DNA of 64,000 bases from Carboxylicivirga mesophila (GTDB taxonomy: Bacteria; Bacteroidota; Bacteroidia; Bacteroidales; Marinilabiliaceae), in NCBI RefSeq assembly GCF_018271975.1, contig NZ_JAGUCN010000010.1:62001-126000 (forward strand), in the 5' to 3' direction. Made by a program: the position numbers and the translations under genes. The notes beneath the pieces are model-generated. The model saw only the letters and a list, made by a program, of their open reading frames with translations. It had not been told where the DNA came from and made no database searches. Every line of letters starts with the position of its first letter. Position 1 is the stretch's first letter. Below, in pieces: positions 8,987 to 16,679 of this stretch.

Positions 8987-9751
8987 ATGACTAAAAAGAA
9001 TCTGCTTATACTATTTATTGTGCTGTTGCCTTTACAGGCTTTCGGTATGCACATTATGGAGGGCTATTTGCCAGCGCAATGGTCTGTAATCTGGAGTATT
9101 GTATTCATTCCATTTTTATTTCTTGGAGTTAAAAGTGTGCGTCAGCAATTGTCGCAGGCACCCGAGCGACGAATGATACTGGCTATGGTAGTCGCATTCG
9201 CGTTTGTGTTGTCATCGCTCAAGCTGCCATCGGTAACCGGTAGTAGCTCACATGCAACAGGTATGGGCTTTGGTACGGCTTTGGTTGGGCCAATGGCTAT
9301 GTCGGTTGTAGGCTGTATTGTATTACTTTTTCAGGTGTTTTTGTTGGCACATGGTGGCATCACTACATTAGGTGCTAACGCTTTTGCTATGGCCTGTGTT
9401 GGGCCGATTATTACGTTTGTTGTGTTTAAGGCATTGCAAAAAAGTAAGTGTTCTTTACGGATTGCGTTGTTTACCGCTGCAGTTATCGGTAATCTGGCAA
9501 CATATGTTGTCACGTCGATTCAGTTAGCTTTGGCTCATCCCGATTCGATTAGTGGTTTTCAAGGGGCATTCATCAAGTTTATTGGGATTTTTGGTGTTAC
9601 ACAAGTGCCGGTAGCCATCGTTGAGGGCTTGTTAACAGTCATTGTAATTAATGTTTTGGTGCAGAACGATTTTATTAAGGAGTCTGCTATATTTTCACTA
9701 AGTACTATTAAGGGGTTCGGAAAAAATAAGCTGGCGCATGAAAACAAATAA
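8987..9751 (+). CDS. cbiM: Cobalt ECF transporter S-component CbiM
   Basis: A 254-residue integral membrane protein with several hydrophobic segments. A cleavable signal-like segment (residues 1-20) precedes MHIMEGYLPAQW. In CbiM and NikM the mature N-terminal Met-His coordinates the cobalt ion, and Met21-His22 stand exactly at the expected place. Further family marks are SLKLPSVTGSSSHATG, GPMAMSVVG and LLAHGGITTLGANAFAM. It starts 29 bases after cbiD and overlaps cbiN by 14 bases. With CbiN, CbiQ and CbiO it forms the energy-coupling-factor cobalt importer. Nickel is a possible substrate for relatives, but the cobalamin operon makes cobalt much more likely. Confidence 0.95.
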   Translation: MTKKNLLILFIVLLPLQAFGMHIMEGYLPAQWSVIWSIVFIPFLFLGVKSVRQQLSQAPERRMILAMVVAFAFVLSSLKLPSVTGSSSHATGMGFGTALVGPMAMSVVGCIVLLFQVFLLAHGGITTLGANAFAMACVGPIITFVVFKALQKSKCSLRIALFTAAVIGNLATYVVTSIQLALAHPDSISGFQGAFIKFIGIFGVTQVPVAIVEGLLTVIVINVLVQNDFIKESAIFSLSTIKGFGKNKLAHENK

Positions 9752-10040
9752 GAACTTAAAAAAGCAAAACTACATACTGTTGCTAGTTGTATTGATTATC
9801 CCTGTTGTAGCCTTATGGATGGGAGGTGATTCGGAGTTTGGTGGTGCTGATACAATGGCAGCCGATGCTATTGATAACGCCAAGGAAGCTTACACACCAT
9901 GGTTCGAGTCGGTGTGGGCCCCGCCAGGAGGTGAAACAGAGAGTTTATTGTTTGCTTTGCAGGCTGCTATAGGTACGGGAGTGTTAGCGTATTTTATTGG
10001 TTATATCAGAGGTAAAAAAGTAGCTTCAGATGCTAAGTGA
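9738..10040 (+). CDS. cbiN: Cobalt transport accessory protein CbiN
   Basis: A 100-residue protein with a membrane segment near each end (about 10-28 and 72-90) and a periplasmic loop holding GGDSEFGGADTMAADAI and YTPWFESVW. This is the standard CbiN layout. CbiN stabilises metal loading of CbiM and is needed for full cobalt uptake in this ECF subtype. It overlaps cbiM by 14 bases at its start and cbiQ by 11 bases at its end, so translation of all three is likely coupled. Confidence 0.93.
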   Translation: MKTNKNLKKQNYILLLVVLIIPVVALWMGGDSEFGGADTMAADAIDNAKEAYTPWFESVWAPPGGETESLLFALQAAIGTGVLAYFIGYIRGKKVASDAK

Positions 10041-10788
10041 AAATCCGGCAATAGCGGGCATATTAAAAGGAACAGGTGAGAAAGTGTTCTTGGTGACAAC
10101 GTGGCTTGTTTTAGCCATTTCCATACAGCATTGGCTATCGCAAAGCCTTATGCTGATTGCGGGATTAGTGCTTTTATTCCGCTTGGTTCCTAAATCTAAT
10201 GATAAGTGGCTTTTTTTATTATTTGGAGGAGCATTTATCTTTACCGGAACTCTTGGTTTGATATTTCAAGTAGGTAATCAGACCGCAGATGCTATAATGC
10301 AGTTTCAGCTGTTTGGTTTGTGGTGGAATATCACGCAAACGAGTATGCAGCATGCTGGCATAATAGCTCTTAAAGCCATCAACGGTTTGTCTGCTATTCG
10401 TTTGGCTATGTATTGTTTGTCGTTTGAAGAGTCAATGACTTTAGCAAAACGTTGTCGTATTCCTGATGTTGTAATTGAATTAATGCTTCTGTCGTATCGT
10501 TATTTGTTTGGAATTAAAAAAACTGCCAATGAAGTGATGATGGCTCAACGGCAGCGACTCGGCTATGTAACGCTTAATAATACTATCCGTTCATTCGCCG
10601 CAATGCAGTCTGCCGTGTTTATAAAAAGTATGCGATTATCCATGCAAAATTATCAGGCGATGCAGGTTCGGGCGTATCACGGTCGAATATATTGTCCCGA
10701 AAAATGGGAGAGGAGTTCTTTCTTGAACGTGCTGGCTATTGCCGGAGTTGCATGTTGTTTTGTGGCATTATCTTTTATCCGTTTATAA
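10030..10788 (+). CDS. cbiQ: Cobalt ECF transporter T-component CbiQ
   Basis: A 252-residue membrane protein with four to six hydrophobic segments and the typical cytoplasmic coupling region (MLLSYRYLFGIKKTANEVMMAQRQRLGY), including the alanine/arginine-rich helices that contact the ATPase. It transmits ATP-driven motion from CbiO to CbiM. It starts inside the end of cbiN, and cbiO follows after a single base. The length is that of ordinary CbiQ proteins. Confidence 0.92.
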   Translation: MLSENPAIAGILKGTGEKVFLVTTWLVLAISIQHWLSQSLMLIAGLVLLFRLVPKSNDKWLFLLFGGAFIFTGTLGLIFQVGNQTADAIMQFQLFGLWWNITQTSMQHAGIIALKAINGLSAIRLAMYCLSFEESMTLAKRCRIPDVVIELMLLSYRYLFGIKKTANEVMMAQRQRLGYVTLNNTIRSFAAMQSAVFIKSMRLSMQNYQAMQVRAYHGRIYCPEKWERSSFLNVLAIAGVACCFVALSFIRL

Positions 10789-10789
10789 T

Positions 10790-11542
10790 ATGGCTATAGA
10801 GCTAAGAAATATACAATTTACATATCCGTCTGGTATTAAGGCTTTACAAGATATGTCGCTAAGTATTACCAATGGAGAGAAGGTGGTCTTGATGGGAAGT
10901 AATGGTTCTGGAAAGTCAAGCTTATGTTTGTTACTTGCAGGTGTAATAAAGCCCGATGAAGGCGACTATTATATTCAGGGACAGCGTTTCCGCTATTGTC
11001 GAAAGCACCGAAAGCAACTTTGTCGGAGTATTGGGTATGTTTTTCAGGACCCGGATGTGCAGGTGGTGGCAACACATGTTGATGAGGATGTGGCCTTTGG
11101 TTTACGAAATATAGGATTGAAAGAAGAGGACGTGCAGCAGCGCATCACCGTGTATTTGGAGTTAACCGGCATAAGTGATTTAAGAAAGCAAACTGTGCAT
11201 ACCCTGAGTTATGGACAAAAGAAACAGGTGGCGCTGGCTGGTGTATTGGCCATGGAGCCGGAGATTATTATGCTTGATGAGCCCTTTGCCTGGTTGGATT
11301 ATCGTCAATCGCAACGTTTGTTGGGAATTTTAAATTTGCTCAATGAAATGGGGAAGACGGTTATTGTAAGTACTCACGATTCGCAGTTTGCCTATGAGTG
11401 GGCCGATAGAGCTTTGGTAATGCAAAATGGACAATTGAAAGCCGATGGTTCAGCCAGTGAAGTGTTTGCCAGGGAGCAGCTTTTGGAGGAATTAGATATT
11501 GCGCCGGTAAAGCAAAACCTATCGTGCCTTCACCACTCATAG
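10790..11542 (+). CDS. cbiO: Cobalt ECF transporter ATPase CbiO
   Basis: A 250-residue ABC ATPase with Walker A GSNGSGKSS, Q-loop YVFQDPDVQ, signature LSYGQKKQ, Walker B IIMLDEP and switch histidine VSTHD. The ATG at 10790, one base after the cbiQ stop, is chosen over an upstream in-frame ATG at 10739 because the ABC fold begins at IELRNIQFTYPSG. The protein is a little shorter than many CbiO proteins (about 270-280 residues). Its last seven codons and stop lie inside the first 22 bases of a repeat that recurs at 12311, so its natural C-terminus may have been replaced by the element downstream. Confidence 0.94.
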   Translation: MAIELRNIQFTYPSGIKALQDMSLSITNGEKVVLMGSNGSGKSSLCLLLAGVIKPDEGDYYIQGQRFRYCRKHRKQLCRSIGYVFQDPDVQVVATHVDEDVAFGLRNIGLKEEDVQQRITVYLELTGISDLRKQTVHTLSYGQKKQVALAGVLAMEPEIIMLDEPFAWLDYRQSQRLLGILNLLNEMGKTVIVSTHDSQFAYEWADRALVMQNGQLKADGSASEVFAREQLLEELDIAPVKQNLSCLHHS

Positions 11543-11812
11543 AGTTATGGCTGGTTAGTACAGGTCTGTCGACCTGTCTTGATACGCTATTGCCTTTCAG
11601 GCAATTTGATAATATTAAGATGTTGCCCTGAAAGGGCTTAATGTATCAAAATTACCTTTGGCCGTCTTGAATCTCTTTTGTTAGCTGTTTGCCTTTTGGC
11701 AAGATATTACCGTTAATTAATCAGCTCTGTAAGAGCGGAATGTATCAGAATAGGCCAAAGGCCTGTTTGACTTTGCATAATGTGAATGGGAGGGCTGAAG
11801 GCCCGATGTGTC
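11521..11812 (+). repeat. Left ~292-bp direct repeat, a cluster of REP-like hairpins
   Basis: This block aligns with 12311-12603. The first 175 bp align without gaps, with 14 mismatches counted by eye (about 92% identity); the rest is more diverged. It holds a row of short palindromes sharing a CTGAAAG-type loop: 11589-11605 (inverted), 11625-11637, 11724-11736, 11753-11763 and 11792-11804. Several are followed by ATGTATCA or ATGTGTCA (11641, 11740, 11806). Such REP units are the partners of RAYT transposases. The block overlaps the last 22 bases of cbiO and fills the gap before the transposase. Confidence 0.85.
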
Positions 11813-11859
11813 ATTTGAGAAATATTTATGTAAATTGGATCCAACCAAACCAATTTATT

Positions 11860-12306
11860 ATGTCACAATCATTATCCAAGGTGTATGTTCACATCGTTTT
11901 TTCAACAAAACAGCGTCAAGAATTGATAAATGAAGGAGTAAGAAAAGAACTTCAGGCCTATATGGTTGCTACATTTTCTCAGTTAAACTCCTATGTTGAG
12001 GCAATATATGCCAATCCTGAACATGTCCATGTTTTAGCCACACTACCTCGAATACTCAGCATTGCCTCTTTGGTGTCAAAGGTTAAATCATCATCATCTA
12101 AATGGATGAAGGGCAAGGGCATTCAGGATTTCTTTTGGCAGGATGGCTATGCTATTTTCTCAGTAAGTGCTTCTAAGGTTGAAACGGTAAAACAGTATAT
12201 CCTCAAGCAGAAGCAACATCATCAGAGGACCTATTTTAAAGATGAGTTGCGCGAGTTTCTCAAAAGATATAATGTTGAGTTTGATGAGCGATATGTGTGG
12301 GATTAA
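11860..12306 (+). CDS. IS200-like Y1 / REP-associated tyrosine transposase (RAYT)
   Basis: With the ATG at 11860 the protein has 148 residues and the full Y1 transposase fold: VYVHIVFSTKQRQELI at the N-terminus, the HUH metal site in NPEHVHVLATLP, and the catalytic tyrosine in QYILKQKQHHQRTYF, ending in the usual FLKRYNVEFDERYVWD. The enzyme cuts single-stranded DNA at hairpins through a 5'-phosphotyrosine. An in-frame start at 11689 would read through REP hairpins and is not credible. Placement between two REP-cluster repeats points to a RAYT-type domesticated transposase rather than an ordinary IS200. The frame is intact, so it may be active. Confidence 0.9.
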   Translation: MSQSLSKVYVHIVFSTKQRQELINEGVRKELQAYMVATFSQLNSYVEAIYANPEHVHVLATLPRILSIASLVSKVKSSSSKWMKGKGIQDFFWQDGYAIFSVSASKVETVKQYILKQKQHHQRTYFKDELREFLKRYNVEFDERYVWD

Positions 12307-12310
12307 ATAT

Positions 12311-12603
12311 ATCGTGCCTTCAGCACTCATAGAGTTATGGTTGGTTAGAACAGGTCTGTCGACCTGTCTTGATAAATGATTGCCTTTCAGGCAATTTGAT
12401 AATATTAGGATGTGGCACTGAAAGGGCTTAATGTATCAAAGTTACGTTTGGCCGTCTTGAATTTGTTTTGTTAGCTGTTTGCCTTACAGGGAAAATATTA
12501 GTGTTAACAAAGAAGCTCTGAAAGAGCTAAATATAATAGAACAGGCCATCATCCAGTTTTATGATGTATAATAGGAATGGAAGGGCTGAAGGCCCGATGT
12601 GTC
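12311..12603 (+). repeat. Right ~292-bp direct repeat, a cluster of REP-like hairpins
   Basis: Second copy of the block at 11521-11812, beginning with the same ATCGTGCCTTCA and ending with GGGCTGAAGGCCCGATGTGTC. Some hairpins are damaged here: the GCCCTGAAAGGGC unit reads GGCACTGAAAGGGC, and the GGCC unit is lost. The AGCTCTGAAAGAGCT unit near 12513 is intact. It starts 4 bases after the transposase stop and ends one base before the stop codon of the convergent HAD gene. Confidence 0.85.
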
Positions 12604-12604
12604 T

Positions 12605-13297
12605 TTACAAAAACTCCAGTAATTCTTTCAAATCACTAATCTCATAGGTGATGTCTTCTTTACAGGCAACCTGTTTGGTGTTAAAAAATACCTGGTCGAT
12701 ACCTGCTTTTTTGGCACCCATAATATCAGCTTCCAGACTGTCACCAATAACTAAACACTCTTTGCGTTTGGCGTGGCAGCTTTTAACTGTGTAATCAAAG
12801 AAATAACGGTTGGGCTTTTGAACACCTATCAGCTCAGATATGTAGATATTGGTAAAGAACTGGCGCAAACCGCTGTTAATCAGCTTTTGTATCTGCACTT
12901 CCTTAAAGCCATTGGTGATGATGTGCAGTTGATAGTCCTTTTGTAGCTGTTCCAGTACTTCCAGGGTGTTGGGAAACAAAAGTGTTTTAGTGGCACTGAT
13001 GGACAGGTAATCACTGGCAAATTGCCTGGCTACGGTTAAATCATCAAAGCCCACTTCGGCAAAGGGGAGGTAGAAACGTTGTGTATTCAACGTTTTCTTA
13101 TCCACTTTATTTCTGCGGTACTGCGCCCACAGATAGAGGTTATGTACCTCGTAGCGCTGATGAAAATCCTCGTAGTCTTTAAAAAAGCGCGATAGCTTAT
13201 AGGATACAAACATCTCCTTTAAGGTGGCTTCAGAATTAGCTTCGAAATCCCAAAGTGTATGGTCCAGATCAAAAAAGAGATGTTTGTATTGTTTCAT
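12605..13297 (-). CDS. HAD-superfamily phosphatase, YjjG-like
   Basis: A 230-residue HAD hydrolase with motif I FFDLDHTLWDF (nucleophile and acid Asp residues), motif II in HIITNGF, a lysine in GVQKPNRYFF, and motif IV VIGDSLEADIMGA. The helical cap between motifs I and II and the overall length fit the YjjG/YfnB noncanonical pyrimidine nucleotidase group. It probably dephosphorylates a small metabolite such as a nucleoside monophosphate in the cytoplasm; the true substrate cannot be read from sequence. Its stop lies one base from the REP repeat. Confidence 0.88.
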   Translation of the reverse strand: MKQYKHLFFDLDHTLWDFEANSEATLKEMFVSYKLSRFFKDYEDFHQRYEVHNLYLWAQYRRNKVDKKTLNTQRFYLPFAEVGFDDLTVARQFASDYLSISATKTLLFPNTLEVLEQLQKDYQLHIITNGFKEVQIQKLINSGLRQFFTNIYISELIGVQKPNRYFFDYTVKSCHAKRKECLVIGDSLEADIMGAKKAGIDQVFFNTKQVACKEDITYEISDLKELLEFL

Positions 13298-13314
13298 ATC
13301 TGATTAGTCGAATT

Positions 13315-13345
13315 AACAGGCTTTAGTTGAGTTGAGAAGCCTGTT
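13315..13345 (-). terminator. Stem-loop downstream of the coiled-coil lipoprotein gene
   Basis: AACAGGCTT and AAGCCTGTT form a perfect 9-bp stem with a 13-nt loop in the 58-bp gap between two minus-strand genes. The tail on the minus strand is only modestly T-rich, so it may be an incomplete terminator or an mRNA 3'-end protector. Confidence 0.5.
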
Positions 13346-13355
13346 TGTTATCAAA

Positions 13356-14225
13356 TTACTTACTTACCTGGATTACTAAATGACGACTCATGCTCCAAAA
13401 ACTCTCCTTGTCTGATATCTTAAGCACCATAGCGCCTTCTTCACTCGCTTCAAGTGTATATGACGATTCCGGATGGTTCGAAAGAATTTTAGCCTTTGCC
13501 ATATACACATTCAATGAGTCTAGCTCGCGGTAGTCGATGGTTGTGAAATAGTCTTGCGAGTAACCTTCTGCCAGAAGTTTTGCCTTACTTAAGAATCCAT
13601 CACTCGAAAGTATTTCCTGTTCTTTCAATTCTTTTTTAGTACCAAACACATAATAGGCGCGGTACAGCTTTTCTGTTGTTTCGTCAAGCGCTTGTTGCGT
13701 AGCGTATTTTACCCCTTCCAGTGAGTCAACCACAATTTGCAAGCCTTCGATTGTGAAATTTAAATCATCAATCTGCAAACTCTGACTTTCGAGTTTTTGT
13801 TGCAGCCTGATGATTTCAACAGTTTTATCTTTAAGTTGCGCATTTAACCGCTTCACCAGCTTATTCAGGTTGGTATTGTTGGCTCCTGATTGCTGAAGTT
13901 GTTTTTCCAGCTTGCTTATCTGTTCTTTATTTTGAAGCATCAGGTCATATATTACCTGTATATCGCGGTTGATTCGCTCTTCAAGCGCTTCACCACCTGT
14001 TTCGTTACTGGCTACATTCAGTGTTATCAGGTTTTCTTTTTCTTTTATAGCCTGCAGGTTATCATCTATTTCAATTAAGGCAGCTACTAAGTTGTTCATC
14101 TGGCGATCTTTTTCCATCGAAAGCATTCTTAGTGAATCCATTTCTTTATCAGAATCAGATGAGCCATTTTTTTGCTGACAGCCAAACAGTGCCAGTAGCA
14201 GCGAAAGGGTAAGTAAATATCTCAT
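13356..14225 (-). CDS. Coiled-coil outer-envelope lipoprotein, function unknown
   Basis: The 289-residue protein starts with a lipoprotein signal (MRYLLTLSLLLALFGC, lipid-anchored Cys16) followed by a Ser/Asp-rich linker. Residues ~25-180 have heptad-like Leu/Ile spacing with Glu/Lys/Gln (DKTVEIIRLQQKLESQ), so a long coiled coil is likely. The last ~100 residues form a mixed alpha/beta tail ending in FWSMSRHLVIQVSK. The ATG at 14225 is preferred over a TTG two codons upstream. Proteins of this shape are common in Bacteroidota and have no assigned role. It lies just downstream of rsmI on the same strand. Confidence 0.75.
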   Translation of the reverse strand: MRYLLTLSLLLALFGCQQKNGSSDSDKEMDSLRMLSMEKDRQMNNLVAALIEIDDNLQAIKEKENLITLNVASNETGGEALEERINRDIQVIYDLMLQNKEQISKLEKQLQQSGANNTNLNKLVKRLNAQLKDKTVEIIRLQQKLESQSLQIDDLNFTIEGLQIVVDSLEGVKYATQQALDETTEKLYRAYYVFGTKKELKEQEILSSDGFLSKAKLLAEGYSQDYFTTIDYRELDSLNVYMAKAKILSNHPESSYTLEASEEGAMVLKISDKESFWSMSRHLVIQVSK

Positions 14226-14256
14226 TTGCAAAATGTTTAAGTGTTTTTATGATGAC

Positions 14257-14976
14257 TTAATGTGAATTGGTTTTGGCCTGTTTATGTTCCTTCTTCTTTT
14301 TCTCTTCACTTTTTCCCTCAACAATCACAACTATCTCTCCTTTAACGGTCTTTGATGAAAAATATTGCATAAGTTCATCGAGCGTTCCTTGCTTGTTTTC
14401 TTCATGAAGCTTACTAATCTCCCTGGATACCGAGGCTTTTCGATCTGCGCCGAAATGTTCAATAAATTGGCCAAGGGTTTTTACCAACCTGAATGGCGAT
14501 TCATAAAACACCAAAGTGCGTGTTTCTTCTGCCAATAGTTCCAGTCTTGTTTTTCTACCCTTTTTTTGTGGTAGAAATCCTTCAAAACAAAAGCGGTCAT
14601 TTGGTAAGCCTGAATTGACCAATGCCGGTACAAAGGCTGTTGGACCAGGCAAACATTCTACCTCAATGCCTTCTTCAACACATTTTTTGACCATCAGGTA
14701 ACCCGGATCTGATATGGCCGGTGTACCGGCATCAGAAACCAAAGCGCCTGTTTCACCAGCTTTTAGTCGTTCTGCCACTTTATCAACAGACGAGTGCTCG
14801 TTAAATTTATGATGCGAAAACATGCGTGTAGAAATATTCAGATGCTTTAACAGAAAGCCTGTGGTGCGTGTGTCCTCAGCCAAAATAAAATCCGCTTCTT
14901 TCAATATGCGAATGGCTCTTAAGGTTATATCTTCCAGATTGCCAATAGGTGTTGGAACTATATATAGTTTGCTCAT
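14257..14976 (-). CDS. rsmI: 16S rRNA (cytidine-1402-2'-O)-methyltransferase
   Basis: A 239-residue tetrapyrrole-methylase-fold protein with the RsmI signature order: LYIVPTPIGNLEDITLRA, ILAEDTRTTGFLLKH, LVSDAGTPAISDPGY, LPGPTAFVPALVNSGLP and FYESPFRLVKTL. It places the 2'-O-methyl on C1402 of the ribosomal decoding centre using SAM. The C-terminus is Lys/Glu-rich and slightly extended. It shares a fold, not a pathway, with the cobalamin methylases earlier in the window. Confidence 0.96.
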   Translation of the reverse strand: MSKLYIVPTPIGNLEDITLRAIRILKEADFILAEDTRTTGFLLKHLNISTRMFSHHKFNEHSSVDKVAERLKAGETGALVSDAGTPAISDPGYLMVKKCVEEGIEVECLPGPTAFVPALVNSGLPNDRFCFEGFLPQKKGRKTRLELLAEETRTLVFYESPFRLVKTLGQFIEHFGADRKASVSREISKLHEENKQGTLDELMQYFSSKTVKGEIVVIVEGKSEEKKKKEHKQAKTNSH

Positions 14977-15069
14977 TTATCAGATTGTTGAGTTGCTCAT
15001 TTGTTCATCTGTACAATTGCCCCGAAATCTCAATTCAAATTAGCAGGTAAAGGCATTAACAGATTACCA

Positions 15070-16035
15070 TTAAATAAAACGTCTTTTTATACTTTTGTAA
15101 AAGGATTCACTGGCTTCATTATCTGCGGGCCAGTTATAGTTCGAACGTAAAAAACTGATAGCCGAATCGTATGAGTCCAGATTGTTTATTTGTTCCAGTG
15201 TTTGGTTAAACAAGTCGGCATTGTTGCTGAATAGCTCGCGCTGATAGTAGAAGCGATCATTTAAACCAAAAGCTTTTCTGACATCATCAACGGGTTTACC
15301 AATTTGCTTGATATCTTCTACTGATTCTTTGCGGCTGGCAATGGCCTCATTGACTGATGCGCCATCTTTCCGAATCACTTCACCCAATACCGATGCTCTG
15401 GAGGCTGGTTTAGCCCCTTTCATAGCATTGCTTGAGGTTGTTGGAGTATTTACATTCATCTCTGTTGGCTTGTCAGTGGTCTTTGATTCACTTTCAGGAT
15501 GATTTGTTTGAATGTCATTCTCCAATGTTACGTGTTCATCTGCCATTGTTTCAGTGTCAGATGCATTTACTTCACTTGCAGGAGCGATTGTTTGCTTGTC
15601 AGCCTTCAATGCTTGAGGTTCACTTGCCTTTGTTTGTGTGTCAGCAGCGGTTGTTTGACCCGCAGAAGCTATTGTTTCTTCATCAGCATGGATCGCTGCG
15701 CCTAAATCACCATTATCTGAGCGAACAGCATCCTGCGCACTATATGATTCGCCCTCGGCAAAACGGCTTGATGATTCGGCATAAGCCACACTATCATTGC
15801 CATTTGAAGTATTAAGGGCTTCCGATGTTAGCGATGATTCAGTATTGGGCTGTTGTTTTTTTTCAGTATTAAGTTGCTCCAACAGGCTTAACTCCTCACT
15901 AATGTTTGCTATTTTAGTGCGGGTTAAGTTGATAAAAGCTGCATTGATCTCATTTTTACCTTTAAAGGTGTTAACCAATGCGTGAACTTCTTTAATGTCA
16001 TTCAGGATTATATCAATGAGTGCTTCTTTTTCCAT
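15070..16035 (-). CDS. Unknown protein with ordered ends and a low-complexity linker
   Basis: I do not recognise a named family. The 321-residue product has a helical N-terminus (residues 1-60), a long Ser/Thr/Ala/Asp-rich acidic centre (about 70-225) with loose repeats around ASEPQALKADKQTIAPASE, and a well-defined C-terminal block (FGLNDRFYYQRELFSNN, then NYNWPADNEASESFY). The end blocks look like conserved interaction modules on a disordered linker. No signal peptide or membrane segment is visible. It is transcribed away from tdk, so the two share a divergent intergenic region. Confidence 0.7.
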   Translation of the reverse strand: MEKEALIDIILNDIKEVHALVNTFKGKNEINAAFINLTRTKIANISEELSLLEQLNTEKKQQPNTESSLTSEALNTSNGNDSVAYAESSSRFAEGESYSAQDAVRSDNGDLGAAIHADEETIASAGQTTAADTQTKASEPQALKADKQTIAPASEVNASDTETMADEHVTLENDIQTNHPESESKTTDKPTEMNVNTPTTSSNAMKGAKPASRASVLGEVIRKDGASVNEAIASRKESVEDIKQIGKPVDDVRKAFGLNDRFYYQRELFSNNADLFNQTLEQINNLDSYDSAISFLRSNYNWPADNEASESFYKSIKRRFI

Positions 16036-16063
16036 AGCAGTAACGCAGTTTTTACATACCTGA

Positions 16064-16071
16064 CAAAGTTA
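16064..16071 (-). promoter_or_regulatory. Candidate Bacteroidota -7 box (TAACTTTG on the minus strand)
   Basis: It matches TAnnTTTG and lies about 29 bases upstream of the minus-strand start at 16035, giving a plausible leader of about 25 nt. No clear -33 TTTG is visible. Confidence 0.4.
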
Positions 16072-16103
16072 ACGATTGCAATTAAATAATTAGGATACGC
16101 TAA

Positions 16104-16679
16104 ATGTTTCTTGAAAATAAGGCCAATAGGGATTCAGAGAAAGGATGGATCGAAGTCATTGTAGGTTCGATGTTTTCGGGTAAGACCGAAGAGTTATTAC
16201 GTCGGCTGAAACGCGCAAAAATAGCACGTCAGAAGGTGGAAATATTTAAACCATTGGTGGATGTACGATATAGTGAAGAAGAGGTGGTGTCGCACGATGC
16301 CAATGCGATTCGTTCCACACCGGTGGAGTCCTCAGGCAATATTATGCTGTTGAGCAGTAATGTGAATGTGGTAGGGATTGACGAAGCACAGTTTTTTGAT
16401 AACGGACTAACCAATGTTTGCCATCAGCTAGCCAATCAGGGCATCCGCGTTATTGTGGCGGGCTTGGATATGGATTTCAAAGGCAAACCATTTGGGCCAA
16501 TTCCCTCCTTGTTAGCAACGGCTGAATACGTGACTAAAGTACACGCCATCTGTATGCGATGTGGCGATTTAGCACACTTCTCGCATCGTTTGTCTAAGGA
16601 GGAAAAACTGGTGGTGCTTGGTGAGAAAAACGAGTACGAGCCCTTGTGTCGCTGTTGTTTCATGAAAGCCAATGCCTGA
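16104..16679 (+). CDS. tdk: Thymidine kinase (type II)
   Basis: A 191-residue cytoplasmic kinase with the P-loop [18 protein letters not shown] (from residue 21), the Walker-B-like [10 protein letters not shown], the lasso/substrate region [14 protein letters not shown], and four zinc-ligand cysteines in CMRC and CRCC near the C-terminus. It phosphorylates thymidine to dTMP in the salvage pathway. Its last 8 bases overlap murF-alr, so they are probably co-transcribed. Length and motifs are those of ordinary type II enzymes. Confidence 0.97.
   Translation: MFLENKANRDSEKGWIEVIVGSMFSGKTEELLRRLKRAKIARQKVEIFKPLVDVRYSEEEVVSHDANAIRSTPVESSGNIMLLSSNVNVVGIDEAQFFDNGLTNVCHQLANQGIRVIVAGLDMDFKGKPFGPIPSLLATAEYVTKVHAICMRCGDLAHFSHRLSKEEKLVVLGEKNEYEPLCRCCFMKANA

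Noticed and set aside
1-11542. Cobalamin riboswitch for the cobalamin operon.
   Set aside because: The operon's 5' end lies outside the window, and no B12-box or class-II-like leader is seen in the internal gaps.
11689-11859. In-frame extension of the transposase through REP hairpins.
   Set aside because: The Y1 fold begins just after 11860, and the extension consists of translated repeat sequence.
11521-12603. CRISPR array, because of regularly placed palindromes.
   Set aside because: The units differ in stem sequence and spacing, there are only two long copies, and no cas genes are present.
15308-15985. Plus-strand reading frames opposite the low-complexity protein.
   Set aside because: They mirror the repetitive minus-strand codons and have no recognisable domain or start context.
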